Shown here: positions 55,053 to 64,000 of the stretch, piece by piece
Layout: every line of letters begins with the position of its first letter
How positions within the stretch are numbered: the first letter of the stretch is position 1
Assembly: GCF_019797845.1 (NCBI RefSeq)
Contig: NZ_CP081864.1
Location: forward strand, 3,410,001 to 3,474,000
Length of the DNA: 64,000 bases
Reading direction: 5' to 3'
Origin: Symbiopectobacterium purcellii
Lineage (GTDB): Bacteria > Pseudomonadota > Gammaproteobacteria > Enterobacterales > Enterobacteriaceae
Notes under the pieces: model-generated
Seen by the model: only the letters and a program-made list of their open reading frames with translations
The model's database searches: none
What the model was told of the DNA's origin: nothing
Made by a program: the position numbers and the translations under genes

Positions 55053-56108
55053 TTACGCGGGTGAGTCATTCTCACTTTTCCAAGCATTTTCAACTTGTTG
55101 CAACCACACAAGGATACCAATGACGTTATCCAATTCTTCAATGCTGACAAAAGAGTATCGCTGGTGTGTTTTAAAGATTCGTCGTGCCAGCTTAATATCT
55201 TCAACAACAGGAACCCCCACCTTCTCGGCATAAGCTCTGACGGCAAGCGCTCTCTGATTTCTCTCCAGTACAGAGATAAAGGGAATACCCACCACTTCCA
55301 TATTGAGATAGATCCCAACCGCAACATGCGTTGGGTTAGCAATAATCACCGCTGATTTTTCAATGTCAGTTTTTATTTGTTCCGACAACAGTTCAGCATG
55401 CAACTCTTTACGCTTAGATTTGATTTCTGGATCACCGTCTTGCTCTTTGTATTCTCGCTTAACCTCCTGCTTATCCATTTTGAGATCTCTTATATGAAGA
55501 AAATACTCAGCAAGCGCATCCAATACAAACACCAATAGCGCGCAGGATAAACACAGATAGATTAATGCACCAAAAAGCTTCCCCCACACCAGGAATATAT
55601 GTACAGGCTCAGCATTAAGCTGAGAGAAAACCATATGTTTATTTTTATTCCAAAATACCATAGCGGCGACAATAAAACTCGTCAGGAAAAGTAAGGTTTT
55701 CACGACATCTTTTAATGTGCGTAAACTAAATAATTTCTTGAAACCGTTAACCGGGTTTAACGCATTAAAATTCAGTTTTAGTGCTTTACTGGCAAGCATA
55801 AAACCGGTTTGTAATAACGTTGGAAACACCGAGGCAGCGATACAAAGTAATAAGAACGGTAAGAATAGCTTTAGCCCCGTCCAAAACACCGCTTCAGCAT
55901 AGCCAAGCGTATCATGAGTAAAACCATTTTCGATGACGAGTCGCCACATGGACATCAACTCGAAGACACCAGAAAAATTAACCAGGTATTGCACGCCCAG
56001 CAATATCAGACAAGCAATGACCAAATCTTTACTCTTAAATGACTGACCTTTTTTCGCCGCGTCTTTTTTCTTTTTGTCAGTCGGTTTTTCCGTTTTACTT
56101 CCAGACAT
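55053..56108 (-). CDS. spaS: T3SS export switch protein SpaS (SctU)
   Basis: Inner-membrane component whose autocleavage switches secretion from needle subunits to translocators. The 351-residue product has four TM segments (about 28-200) and a cytoplasmic domain with the NPTH self-cleavage motif at N258-H261, the same residue numbers as in Salmonella SpaS. Confidence 0.97.
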   Translation of the reverse strand: MSGSKTEKPTDKKKKDAAKKGQSFKSKDLVIACLILLGVQYLVNFSGVFELMSMWRLVIENGFTHDTLGYAEAVFWTGLKLFLPFLLLCIAASVFPTLLQTGFMLASKALKLNFNALNPVNGFKKLFSLRTLKDVVKTLLFLTSFIVAAMVFWNKNKHMVFSQLNAEPVHIFLVWGKLFGALIYLCLSCALLVFVLDALAEYFLHIRDLKMDKQEVKREYKEQDGDPEIKSKRKELHAELLSEQIKTDIEKSAVIIANPTHVAVGIYLNMEVVGIPFISVLERNQRALAVRAYAEKVGVPVVEDIKLARRIFKTHQRYSFVSIEELDNVIGILVWLQQVENAWKSENDSPA

Positions 56109-56151
56109 AAATTCCCTTTATACTTCAGGTTCCCACTTGCTAACCACTGCA

Positions 56152-56922
56152 TCACCAGCCAAGTAGATCAACGGGATATAGGCGCAAATCCATAATGCGG
56201 TCGGGCAATATGGGGGGGAAATAGAGCAGTAATAACAAGAATCCAATAAGGCTCTTAACCGTCAATGCCAGCGAAAAGGCATTCAACTGTGGGGCAAACC
56301 GTGCCAGTAACCCCAAAAAAAGTTCAGACAACAAAAAAATAATAATCAAAGGGCTGGCAAGGATAACGCCATTCTTCACGACCAAAGTCAGGAACCCGAT
56401 AACGGTACGATATGCAGGCATATCCAACTGATAAGGTTGCCATAATTGATAACTTTTCTCGAAAACCTCCAGCATTAACAACAGACCACCGCTTTGCAGC
56501 ACAATAACCGCAGCAAAGAGGTTGAAAAAGTTAGCCAGTTCGGAAGTATCCACGCCTGAAAGTGGATCAATGATGCTACTCAGGGTTGCACCACGCTGAT
56601 TGTCAATAAAACTGCCCGTCGCGTGCATAACCCAACACGGCAAACACAGAAAACCAGCGATGATCAGACCAACAGCCAACTCCTTACCGATTAAAATTAA
56701 AAACCAGATGTTATCGTACCCAGCCATCGCTTCTCCCGTATGCGGCCACAACACACTGCCCGTGAGCATGGCAACGGGTAACCTGATAGCACCAGTCAAC
56801 GTATTATTGTTGAAAAAGGGCAGCAATATAAACGCAGGCATCAGACGAGCTGATACCATAGCCATTTCATAAAGCCAGGTGTGAAGGTCAAAAAACATTC
56901 CAGTAAACATATTGCTTATCAC
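56152..56922 (-). CDS. spaR: T3SS export gate protein SpaR (SctT)
   Basis: Core membrane protein of the export gate with SpaP and SpaQ. The 256-residue product has about six hydrophobic helices and the conserved IDNQRGATLSSIIDPLSGVD and ELFLGLLARFAPQLNAFSLAL. It overlaps spaQ by 4 bases. A start at the internal Met at residue 5 is an alternative. Confidence 0.96.
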   Translation of the reverse strand: MISNMFTGMFFDLHTWLYEMAMVSARLMPAFILLPFFNNNTLTGAIRLPVAMLTGSVLWPHTGEAMAGYDNIWFLILIGKELAVGLIIAGFLCLPCWVMHATGSFIDNQRGATLSSIIDPLSGVDTSELANFFNLFAAVIVLQSGGLLLMLEVFEKSYQLWQPYQLDMPAYRTVIGFLTLVVKNGVILASPLIIIFLLSELFLGLLARFAPQLNAFSLALTVKSLIGFLLLLLYFPPILPDRIMDLRLYPVDLLGW

Positions 56923-57173
56923 GAAAGTGCTATTCTTATTACTTCACGAGCATAATTAAGCATAATATCGCCATACCACCCGGAAATAAGAAATAGACAC
57001 AACACCACGCTCAATAACTTGACGCCAAAAGGCAATGTCTGTTCTTGAAGCTGAGTTACTGTCTGGAATAAACCCACCAACAGCCCCACTATGGTGGCCA
57101 CAGCAATGGGTAATGCCGACATTGTCAAAATCAGGTAAAGCGCTTTATTGCCTGCGAACGTTATTTCATCCAT
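56919..57173 (-). CDS. spaQ: T3SS export gate protein SpaQ (SctS)
   Basis: Two-helix membrane hairpin protein of the gate complex. The 84-residue product (MDEITFAGNKALYLILTMSA, VGLLVGLFQTVTQLQEQTLP) is typical in length and sequence. It lies between spaP (15-base gap) and spaR (4-base overlap). Confidence 0.97.
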   Translation of the reverse strand: MDEITFAGNKALYLILTMSALPIAVATIVGLLVGLFQTVTQLQEQTLPFGVKLLSVVLCLFLISGWYGDIMLNYAREVIRIALS

Positions 57174-57188
57174 GATGATTCTCCACGG

Positions 57189-57857
57189 CTATAACGCCAG
57201 TTCCAGGTATTGTGTTACCAATCCTTTGGATAATAGCGTCCATCCATCTAACACAACAAAGAGTACCAATTTAATGGGTACTGAAATGGTTACGGGACTC
57301 ATCATCATCATGCCGAGCGCCAGCAAAATACTGGAGACCAGTAAATCGATAACAACGAAGGGCAGATAAAGATAAAAACCTATCTTGAATGCACTCTTTA
57401 TCTCGCTTAAGGCATAAGCGGGTAATAATGCCAGGATAGAAGTACGTTCCTCTTCATGCACTTCACTATCGGGGTTATCTCCGCGTTGAAGGTGGGCCCG
57501 CTCAAAAAACTGAACCAATTCAGCATCAGAATACTTCTCAAGATAATCCCGATAACTATCCAGTCCATTCTCAATAAAATGTAAAACTGATTGACTGTCT
57601 CTCGTATCGACATTGGCTTGCTGAAATTGCTCATAGCCACTTTTCACCACGGGTAACATGACAAAAAAAGATAAGATCAACGCTACGCCATTCAATGTCA
57701 TATTGGAAGGGACTTGCTGAAGTCCCAATGCATTACGAACCATGACAAAAACAATGGAAAACTTTATATAACAAGTCCCGCATGCAATCAAAAAAGGAAG
57801 CAGCGTTGAAAATGCCAGTATCGCAATCAGAGAAATATCATTGCCGTGAGACATCAC
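57189..57857 (-). CDS. spaP: T3SS export gate protein SpaP (SctR)
   Basis: Five copies of SctR form the scaffold of the gate. The 222-residue product has TM segments at both ends and the highly conserved KFSIVFVMVRNALGLQQVPS and ALLPAYALSEIKSAFKIGFY. Its 5' end overlaps spaO by 20 bases. Confidence 0.97.
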   Translation of the reverse strand: MMSHGNDISLIAILAFSTLLPFLIACGTCYIKFSIVFVMVRNALGLQQVPSNMTLNGVALILSFFVMLPVVKSGYEQFQQANVDTRDSQSVLHFIENGLDSYRDYLEKYSDAELVQFFERAHLQRGDNPDSEVHEEERTSILALLPAYALSEIKSAFKIGFYLYLPFVVIDLLVSSILLALGMMMMSPVTISVPIKLVLFVVLDGWTLLSKGLVTQYLELAL

Positions 57858-58176
57858 CAGCCTCTTGATAAATATCTTTTATTTCGATACCCAAACTATC
57901 CTCAATCCACACCAACTCACCTTTGGCAACGGGTACACCATTAGCCATAATGGATATATTCTGCTCTGCATCAGGATGACATGGAATAACCTGACCGTGA
58001 TAAAAGGATTCTAATTCCGCAACGCTGAGCGTGCTTTGTTGCAATACCACATCGAGCTTTATTTTAATCTCGTCACGCGATCGTACCGGGGCAACAGCGA
58101 CCTCATTTATGTGTTCTGGCAACGATAATTCGCTTTCATTTTCTGACATTGCAGTAACGTCCGTTTCATCAAACAT
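57838..58176 (-). CDS. Predicted short SpaO C-terminal product from an internal start (SctQ-C)
   Basis: At codon 204 of spaO an ATG (58176) is preceded by AGAGGGATTT, a strong ribosome binding site at good spacing. The 112-residue product would contain the second SPOA domain only. Short SctQ products from internal initiation near the same codon are known in SPI-1, Shigella and Yersinia systems, where they form heterocomplexes with full-length SctQ. Confidence 0.65.
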   Translation of the reverse strand: MFDETDVTAMSENESELSLPEHINEVAVAPVRSRDEIKIKLDVVLQQSTLSVAELESFYHGQVIPCHPDAEQNISIMANGVPVAKGELVWIEDSLGIEIKDIYQEAGDVSRQ

Positions 58177-58785
58177 AAATCCCTCTTCAATTTTGATAAA
58201 TCGCCCCAACACATGGTTTGACGAGGCAACTGTGCATTCTTCATGATTAACCAATATCACATCGCCACGCTGAATGCGTTTCAGCAACGCCATGGAGATA
58301 TGGCTGTAGCCAATTTGAAACTGGATAGATAAAGGCAGAGAGTCCGCCTTCAAATAGCGACGCCCCTCTTCCAACGGGGCGTGGGGAGGAAAGGTATGCA
58401 ACCATACGCGCCCTTGCGATGCCATACAGGCGTAAGCCTGCGCTGGAACAGACGATGCCGCCACCCGACCTTTGCTTTCCAAACGTTGATATGCGAGGTC
58501 TTGCGGCAACCCATTAATAGGCTGTATGCAAGTAATGAACAACGTCTCTAACTGCGCGGGCGACCACGATGCGCTCGACAATGCCGCACTCTGAGGCACT
58601 CGGTGGCAAAACCATCTCTCCAGATCGATAATGCCCTCCCACCCCGTATCAGCGATAAAATGCAGCAGGTGATTGCCGGGTACCAGATGCTGACACACGT
58701 CAAAGCCTTGGTCTTGCCACGTTTTCACTCTGCGACGCTCGGACAGTTCGCGCTTTGAATAGCTGCGTAGGTGTTGGCCAATCAC
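57838..58785 (-). CDS. spaO: T3SS cytoplasmic ring/pod protein SpaO (SctQ)
   Basis: Main sorting-platform component that receives substrate-chaperone complexes. The 315-residue product (Salmonella SpaO 303) has an N-terminal alpha/beta domain, a first SPOA domain (about 150-205) and a second SPOA domain at the C-terminus (about 240-305; LDVVLQQSTLSVAELESF). An internal start appears to yield a separate C-terminal product (58176). It overlaps invJ by 4 bases and spaP by 20. Confidence 0.92.
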   Translation of the reverse strand: MIGQHLRSYSKRELSERRRVKTWQDQGFDVCQHLVPGNHLLHFIADTGWEGIIDLERWFCHRVPQSAALSSASWSPAQLETLFITCIQPINGLPQDLAYQRLESKGRVAASSVPAQAYACMASQGRVWLHTFPPHAPLEEGRRYLKADSLPLSIQFQIGYSHISMALLKRIQRGDVILVNHEECTVASSNHVLGRFIKIEEGFMFDETDVTAMSENESELSLPEHINEVAVAPVRSRDEIKIKLDVVLQQSTLSVAELESFYHGQVIPCHPDAEQNISIMANGVPVAKGELVWIEDSLGIEIKDIYQEAGDVSRQ

Positions 58786-59747
58786 GCATTTTCCTCATCG
58801 GCAAAGGTGTTGTGCTCTTTCTTTGGCTGCTCATCGTCCTCAGAAAACACCCATTCCGGGTCGCTTTGTCCCTGGCCCTCATAATCCGCTAATCGCTGGT
58901 GCACTAACGGATCAGAAACCTGCAATACATGCGGTGCTTTGGCATGTCCGCCGAGCAGCACATTGACCTGATGACCATATCCCCAATCCGAAAAGCGGTA
59001 CAATAATTGACTCTCTGACGCAGCCTCATTTAGCGCGGTGTTGCCGATGTTTCTCAGTATCGCCTCAGAGGGAAGTGGCTGTCGGCTCGCCCCGGCGAAC
59101 GCGTTATCAGCACTACGTGCAGCGGTATCACCCGTGAACATACGGTGTTGTGCATCGCTGGTTAGCGGAATACCAGAGGGCGTCTGCTCTCTTTCCGTCC
59201 TGTGGCCTGGCGCTTCTGAAGGTATGCTCGTAGAAGGAAAAACCGCCGTATCAGTTACCTGACTGACTATCGCGTGGGAAAGTGGCGTATCACGACGTTC
59301 CTGAAGTGCAACGGCAGCTGACAGACCGTGCACCCCACTGGCTACGCCTGTCTTTTCCCCCACGCTGGCAGAAAGGGCGGATAAATCATGGTGTACGGTT
59401 GTTTTGCGCGTGGGTACCCCTTTATCGAGTGGGGCCTCTGTCGCGCGCGTGTTTACTGTCTTGCTTACCTCAGCGCGCGTCTCTGACTGCACCGGCAGAT
59501 TGATTTTTCCTCGTCCGCTTTCCCGCCATTTGCCCAAACTAGCATGCAGTTCCGGCAGTGTTGCGGATAGCGAGGCGTGAGAAAGCGCGACAGGAGGGAA
59601 AGCATTGTCCTCGTGCCCTTTCTTCACCTGCTTTGCTTTTTGCTTTATGGCATTTAAAACAATGTGTTCTAAACTTTGCGTCGCATTTTCTTCCCTGCCG
59701 GGGTTACTGCCAGAAAAAATGGCTTTCACTCCATTTAACGTCGCCAT
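58782..59747 (-). CDS. invJ: T3SS needle-length regulator InvJ (SctP)
   Basis: Secreted ruler/switch protein. The 321-residue product is low-complexity, rich in Ser/Thr/Ala/Pro, with a conserved C-terminal end YRFSDWGYGHQVNVLLGGHA and QVSDPLVHQRLADY that resembles InvJ/Spa32. It sits between invI and spaO as in Salmonella. Most of the protein is too divergent for detailed alignment. Confidence 0.85.
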   Translation of the reverse strand: MATLNGVKAIFSGSNPGREENATQSLEHIVLNAIKQKAKQVKKGHEDNAFPPVALSHASLSATLPELHASLGKWRESGRGKINLPVQSETRAEVSKTVNTRATEAPLDKGVPTRKTTVHHDLSALSASVGEKTGVASGVHGLSAAVALQERRDTPLSHAIVSQVTDTAVFPSTSIPSEAPGHRTEREQTPSGIPLTSDAQHRMFTGDTAARSADNAFAGASRQPLPSEAILRNIGNTALNEAASESQLLYRFSDWGYGHQVNVLLGGHAKAPHVLQVSDPLVHQRLADYEGQGQSDPEWVFSEDDEQPKKEHNTFADEENA

Positions 59748-60169
59748 GATATTCTTTCCTCTATCTCGTTATCTTCAATTTTGGCATCGCTGATACGCTT
59801 ATTTTTTCGCGCCTGCTGTTGCAGCGATTCATACTTCTTTATCTTTCTATCAAGCAGTTTCCTTTTTTCGAATATCGCCAGGCGCTCTTGCTCACATTTT
59901 TCCTGTTCAAGCATTTTTTGAGATTTTTGGACTTTAATGTCCGCCAATTTCCTCTTGAGTGCGCCCTGTCGCCGCTGTATCGCGAAGATTTTCGCTTTAT
60001 TGGTTTCGCCTCCGGGATACAAACTTCGGCTGAGCATCTCAATGGCCGAAATCTCTTTTTCGAAGCTGTCTATCTGGGTGATTAATGTGTTGTGCTCACT
60101 TTTTTTTCTATTGAGCAGAACATCATTACGTTGAATTTTTAGGGCAACATGCCCCACCAACGTTTTCAT
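59735..60169 (-). CDS. invI: T3SS ATPase stalk protein InvI/SpaM (SctO)
   Basis: Coiled-coil protein that links the ATPase to the export gate, the analogue of flagellar FliJ. The 144-residue product is one long charged helical hairpin (KRKLADIKVQKSQKMLEQEK). The start at 60169 (MKTLVGHVALKIQR) lies one base after the invC stop; ATG 60181 is an in-frame alternative. It overlaps invJ by 13 bases. Confidence 0.85.
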   Translation of the reverse strand: MKTLVGHVALKIQRNDVLLNRKKSEHNTLITQIDSFEKEISAIEMLSRSLYPGGETNKAKIFAIQRRQGALKRKLADIKVQKSQKMLEQEKCEQERLAIFEKRKLLDRKIKKYESLQQQARKNKRISDAKIEDNEIEERISWRR

Positions 60170-60170
60170 C

Positions 60171-61463
60171 TCACGAAGCATGACGTTTCATCTCATCGGT
60201 TATCGTATTGAAATCAGCACGCTCATCGACACGCTGTTTTAACCAGGCAAACAAGCGATCTCGTTTATTCATGGCGCGGTCATTCTCTTCATTTTCGCCC
60301 GGTTGATATTCGCCTAGATCGACAAAGAGTTGCAGCTCATCAATTTTTGCCAAAATGCGACGCAGTTCGCCCGCGTAATGAAGATGTTCACTGTCACAAA
60401 CCCGATTAGCGACGCGACTGACACTATTCAGAACATCAATCGCTGGATAGTGATTTTTGGCCGCCAACTTACGGCTCAGGTAGATATGTCCGTCAAGAAT
60501 TGAGCGAATTTCTTCTGCAATAGGATCGGGCTCGTCATCGCTTTCCAAAAGAATGGTGTAATAGGCCGTAATACTTCCTGTTTGGGTGACGCCCGGGCGT
60601 TCCAATAGCTTGGGCAGGGCATCAAAGACCGAGGCAGGATAACCACGCCGTGCGGGTGATTCTCCCGTAGCCAGCGCCACATCGCGTAGGGCCCTGGCAT
60701 AACGCGTAATCGAATCCAGGAAGAGCACAACATTCATGCCTGCGTCGCGAAAATATTCAGCAACCGTGGTTGCAACCTGCGCAGCATTGCAACGATTCAA
60801 CGATGAATAATCTGAAGTCGCGTAAACCAAAACACACTGGCTCTGACGATCGGATTCGCGCAATGCTTCAATGAATTCCGTCACTTCACGCCCACGCTCA
60901 CCGACAAGCGCAATCACAAAAACATCCGCTTGTGATTGCTCAATAAGCATGTGCATCAAGGTCGTTTTCCCACACCCCGCCGATGCAAAAATGCCCATGC
61001 GCTGACCTACGCCGCAGGTAATCAGCCCGTCAATGGCCCGGATCCCGGTCCAAAACGGCTGCTGAATGCCCACCCGGTCCTGATAAATCGGAGGTGGTGC
61101 ATCAATGGTACGACGCTGCCAGGTAAACCCTCGCTCCTCACCTGCTAATCGCTCGACAACTTCACCAAATGGGTTCAGTACACAACCCAGCAGGTCATGA
61201 CTCAGTACAACCGACAGCCCTGTCCCTGTAGGACAAATTACCGCCTCTCGCGACAAACCTTGCGCATTGCCTATCAAACTCAGCAGTGTCGTATCGCCAT
61301 GAAACCCCAATACCTGAGCGCGAGCCAGAATATCTGGCTGATTCCAGCCTTGGCGAACTTCGCAAACTTCCCCGACAGTCACACCGGGCAGCCGCGCTTC
61401 AATGATGGAGCCAGACAGGCGCAAAGGATGTGCTTGTTGACGTAAGAGCTGTCGGTTCGCCAT
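60171..61463 (-). CDS. invC: T3SS ATPase InvC (SctN)
   Basis: Hexameric ATPase that strips chaperones and unfolds substrates. The 430-residue product (Salmonella 431) has Walker [18 protein letters not shown] with Lys166, Walker [17 protein letters not shown], and [12 protein letters not shown]. It starts within the invB stop (TAATG). Confidence 0.98.
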   Translation of the reverse strand: MANRQLLRQQAHPLRLSGSIIEARLPGVTVGEVCEVRQGWNQPDILARAQVLGFHGDTTLLSLIGNAQGLSREAVICPTGTGLSVVLSHDLLGCVLNPFGEVVERLAGEERGFTWQRRTIDAPPPIYQDRVGIQQPFWTGIRAIDGLITCGVGQRMGIFASAGCGKTTLMHMLIEQSQADVFVIALVGERGREVTEFIEALRESDRQSQCVLVYATSDYSSLNRCNAAQVATTVAEYFRDAGMNVVLFLDSITRYARALRDVALATGESPARRGYPASVFDALPKLLERPGVTQTGSITAYYTILLESDDEPDPIAEEIRSILDGHIYLSRKLAAKNHYPAIDVLNSVSRVANRVCDSEHLHYAGELRRILAKIDELQLFVDLGEYQPGENEENDRAMNKRDRLFAWLKQRVDERADFNTITDEMKRHAS

Positions 61464-61864
61464 TAGCGAATCACTCCCAAAAAGGCTTCTTGCAATTGGA
61501 AGAATTCGTCCATGGCATCCGCAAAGCGAGCACCGTCAGTCAGATAGTCAGGATGTACCAGCCCTTTTAATTCAATGGCATCATTGTTAATGGCAATCTG
61601 TAATTGCCCGGTCATCGCAAAGTGGCACCCTTCCATAATTTTTTCCTGGATTTGGGCTGCTTTATGCTGCAATAACCCAGGTGTGTTTTCACTGAGCTGT
61701 GACCAAATCCATATCTGCCCATCCACATTGCTGATTAACAAACTGGGATAATTTTCAAAATCGAGCACAATGGTTGAATGACCATCAAAATCACTCAGAA
61801 TGGATTCATCCACCCCACTGTGCAGTAGCGCATCACGAACCAACTTTACAATATCAATATACAT
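61463..61864 (-). CDS. invB: T3SS effector chaperone InvB
   Basis: Class IB-type chaperone; in Salmonella InvB serves SipA, SopA, SopE and SopE2. The 133-residue product aligns well with InvB ([49 protein letters not shown]). It lies between invA and invC. Its presence implies at least one client effector; the repeat protein at 46102-50175 is the only candidate in the cluster. Confidence 0.93.
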   Translation of the reverse strand: MYIDIVKLVRDALLHSGVDESILSDFDGHSTIVLDFENYPSLLISNVDGQIWIWSQLSENTPGLLQHKAAQIQEKIMEGCHFAMTGQLQIAINNDAIELKGLVHPDYLTDGARFADAMDEFFQLQEAFLGVIR

Positions 61865-61880
61865 TTCAGATCTTCCTTAA

Positions 61881-63929
61881 TTAAATGGTTTTCACCACAT
61901 TGATTGACACCGTATCGGTTATTTCACCGAACGACATAACTTCAAGATCTTTAAAGCGTGACTCGAGAAAACGCTTTAAGAAACGGCGTATATCCACCGA
62001 GGAGAGCACGACTAAATCTTTACAAGACATCGCGACACTCTCCATGGCCAGTGCAAACCGATCAATCAGCTCATCCGCTACAGCAGGTTCAAGATGAAGG
62101 AACACACCCGTTGAGGTATTTCTAATACTCTGGCGAATCTGGTCTTCAAATTCCGCGGATAACATAATCACGCGAAGCGAATTTCCCACAGAGAATTTAT
62201 GGCAAATATAACGTGAGAGAGCACCGCGAACATGCTCGACCAGCGAAATAACCTCTTTCTCACGCGGCGCCCATTGGGCAAGGGCTTCCATAATTAACCG
62301 CATATTACGCACTGAAATACGTTCACTCAAAAGGCGCTGTAATACTTCAGAAATGCGCTGAATAGTGGCATGACGCATCACTTCTTTCATCAAGTCAGGG
62401 TATTTCTCTTCCATTTTATCGAGAATATGCTTTGTTTCCTGAACACCGAAATACTCGTTAACATGACGAATCAACACGGCCGCCAAGGTGTAATACATTT
62501 CATCAATGCCACTACGCAGTTGATACCCTAATGCCGCAACAGATTCCCGCTGTTCTTCGGCAATCCATTGCATGTTCTCAATGGTAGACACCGGTATTCC
62601 AAGCTGTAGCAGCTCGTCAGAACCGTTCACAACGCGGTACTGATTGAATTTTATTTGAAAACGCTCTGCGCTGATTTCATTGATTAACACAGACACAGTT
62701 TCAGGCTCTATGTGCTCGGACGCTCTCACCGTTATTTCCGGCAGGTTTATCCCATAATCAATGAAGAATTGACTGCGAAAGCGTTCTGTAATATTCGCCT
62801 TTCCCAGTATTTGTTCATCACTTTTGTTAACGACAAGAATCAAGGGCACCGTTTCTGCTGAAACATTATTCAGATTATTAATGATACCCAGTGAGCTTTC
62901 CCCTTCGGCTAACACATCCCCTTCATAAGGTTGGTGTGACGTTGTCCCCTCAAGATCGACCTGTGCCTTGTTATTTTTCCAACGTTGATAGCCATAAAGT
63001 CCGGCGAGCAGCAATGCCAAAATCATAAAGACAGAAAAAGGGAATCCCGGCAGGCTGCCGATGCCCAAGGCAATAATCGCCGCAATCACCAGTACCGATG
63101 AGTTGGTGAACAACTGATCAACAATGGTGCGCCCCATGTTGTCGCCATCGCCATTAACACGCGTCACAATGAAACCCGAACCGATGGCGATCAATAGTGC
63201 TGGGATTTGGGCAACCAGGCCGTCACCGATCGTCAACATCGTATAGGTAGAAAGCGCGGTTGACATGTCCATGCCATTAATTGACACACCGACACTGATG
63301 CCACCAATGAAGTTGATGAAGATGATGATAATTCCAGCAATCGCATCGCCCTTGATAAACTTCATCGCGCCATCAAAAGAGCCATAGAGCTGGCTTTCGC
63401 GCTCGACCACACTGCGTCGTGACATGGCATCTTCCGCATCGATGGAACCCGCGCGCAAATCTGCATCAATGCTCATTTGCTTGCCTGGCATGCCATCCAG
63501 AGAGAAACGTGCTGCCACTTCGGCGACGCGTTCGGCACCTTTGGTTATCACCATAAACTGCACGATGGTGACTATCGAAAAAATCACAAAACCAACAACC
63601 AGGCTTCCCCCAATAACAAACTCACCGAATGTGGAAATGATGTCCCCCGCATCAGCATCGTTTAATATCAGACGGCTAGTACTCACGGATAGCGCTAATC
63701 GAAACAGCGTCGTAATCAACAACACCGCGGGGAATGTTGAAAAGCTCAGTATTTTATCAATATAAAATGACGCTAAAAAAACCAGGATGGATAAAACAAT
63801 GTTCAACCCAATAAAGAAATCGACCAAATAGGTTGGCAGAGGAATAACCAACATAGAAATGATCACAACAATCAATATAAGAATAAAGAGTTCCGGATGG
63901 TTCCTTACCCGATTTAAAAAGTCAATCAT
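61881..63929 (-). CDS. invA: T3SS export apparatus protein InvA (SctV)
   Basis: Nonameric gate protein, FHIPEP family. The 682-residue product (Salmonella 685) has about eight N-terminal TM segments (residues 15-320), the conserved cytoplasmic loop RFSLDGMPGKQMSIDADLRA with GSIDAEDAMSRR, and a C-terminal cytoplasmic ring domain that binds chaperone-substrate complexes. It is the most upstream complete gene of the inv-spa operon in this window. Confidence 0.98.
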   Translation of the reverse strand: MIDFLNRVRNHPELFILILIVVIISMLVIPLPTYLVDFFIGLNIVLSILVFLASFYIDKILSFSTFPAVLLITTLFRLALSVSTSRLILNDADAGDIISTFGEFVIGGSLVVGFVIFSIVTIVQFMVITKGAERVAEVAARFSLDGMPGKQMSIDADLRAGSIDAEDAMSRRSVVERESQLYGSFDGAMKFIKGDAIAGIIIIFINFIGGISVGVSINGMDMSTALSTYTMLTIGDGLVAQIPALLIAIGSGFIVTRVNGDGDNMGRTIVDQLFTNSSVLVIAAIIALGIGSLPGFPFSVFMILALLLAGLYGYQRWKNNKAQVDLEGTTSHQPYEGDVLAEGESSLGIINNLNNVSAETVPLILVVNKSDEQILGKANITERFRSQFFIDYGINLPEITVRASEHIEPETVSVLINEISAERFQIKFNQYRVVNGSDELLQLGIPVSTIENMQWIAEEQRESVAALGYQLRSGIDEMYYTLAAVLIRHVNEYFGVQETKHILDKMEEKYPDLMKEVMRHATIQRISEVLQRLLSERISVRNMRLIMEALAQWAPREKEVISLVEHVRGALSRYICHKFSVGNSLRVIMLSAEFEDQIRQSIRNTSTGVFLHLEPAVADELIDRFALAMESVAMSCKDLVVLSSVDIRRFLKRFLESRFKDLEVMSFGEITDTVSINVVKTI

Positions 63930-63965
63930 CCCATCAACCTATTTTATTCAACTTATGTAAAGAAA

Positions 63966-64000
63966 TCACTGTGCGGTTTTCCGCTGTTCAATTCGTTCGT
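63966..64000 (-). CDS. Possible 3' end of the gatekeeper gene invE (sctW), cut by the window edge
   Basis: In Salmonella invE immediately precedes invA. One minus-strand frame reads ERIEQRKTAQ and stops at 63966; another frame stops at 63953. Too little sequence remains to choose between them or to identify the protein. Confidence 0.25.
   Translation of the reverse strand, partial: ERIEQRKTAQ

Noticed and set aside
54980..55342. 120-codon minus-strand reading at the end of spaS
   Set aside because: Lies out of frame inside spaS, which is intact with its NPTH motif, and has no independent start signal.
38285..64000. Mobile element carrying the T3SS island
   Set aside because: Despite AT-rich content I found no transposase, integrase, phage gene or flanking direct repeat within the window; the right boundary is outside.

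Overview
The window is chromosomal DNA from a member of the Enterobacterales. Gene order and protein sequences of the left part (clpB-pgeF-rluD / bamD-raiA-pheL-pheA / tyrA-aroF, the rpsP-rimM-trmD-rplS operon, ffh, ypjD, luxS-micA-gshA, the tRNA-Ser/tRNA-Arg cluster, csrA-alaS-recX-recA-pncC) match the E. coli-type backbone closely. ERIC repeats, several chemoreceptors and an Inv/Spa (SPI-1) family type III secretion system (T3SS) would fit the Pectobacteriaceae/Sodalis/Erwinia side of the order, but the species cannot be fixed from this sequence.

Layout. About 1-26.8 kb is conserved backbone with recognisable regulation: a sigma32 promoter before clpB, a class II CRP site before raiA, a complete pheL attenuator, TyrR-like boxes before aroF, a MicA small RNA with a sigmaE promoter, and a LexA box inside the recA promoter. 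One AT-rich gene of unknown function (11192-12259) sits between yfiL and rplS, where E. coli carries yfiR-yfiN-yfiB. About 26.8-32.7 kb is a patchwork of small housekeeping or accessory genes (GNAT acetyltransferase, SRPBCC protein, marC, grxB, an isochorismatase-family hydrolase, a PfkB sugar kinase) with two ERIC elements and two terminators that belong to no visible gene. About 33-38 kb holds a signalling group: two methyl-accepting chemotaxis proteins flanking an EAL-HDOD protein.

About 38.3-64 kb is a near-complete SPI-1-type T3SS island, all on the minus strand. In transcription order it runs invA-invB-invC-invI-invJ-spaO-spaP-spaQ-spaR-spaS-sicA-sipB-sipC-sipD, then a giant repeat protein in the sipA position, iacP, then prgH-prgI-prgJ-prgK-orgA-orgB, a 67-residue ORF, a lipoprotein that could be the pilotin, and a HilA-like winged-helix/TPR regulator. 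Export gate, ATPase, sorting platform, inner rings, rod, needle, tip and translocators are all present and look intact. The secretin (invG), gatekeeper (invE) and invF lie beyond the right edge, if present.

The most unusual object is the 1357-residue protein between sipD and iacP. About 800 of its residues are nine copies of a 90-residue module encoded by a 270-bp tandem array that appears identical base for base, followed by two diverged copies of the same module. The InvB chaperone gene, the operon position and the neighbouring acyl carrier protein all point to a secreted effector with no obvious resemblance to Salmonella SipA.
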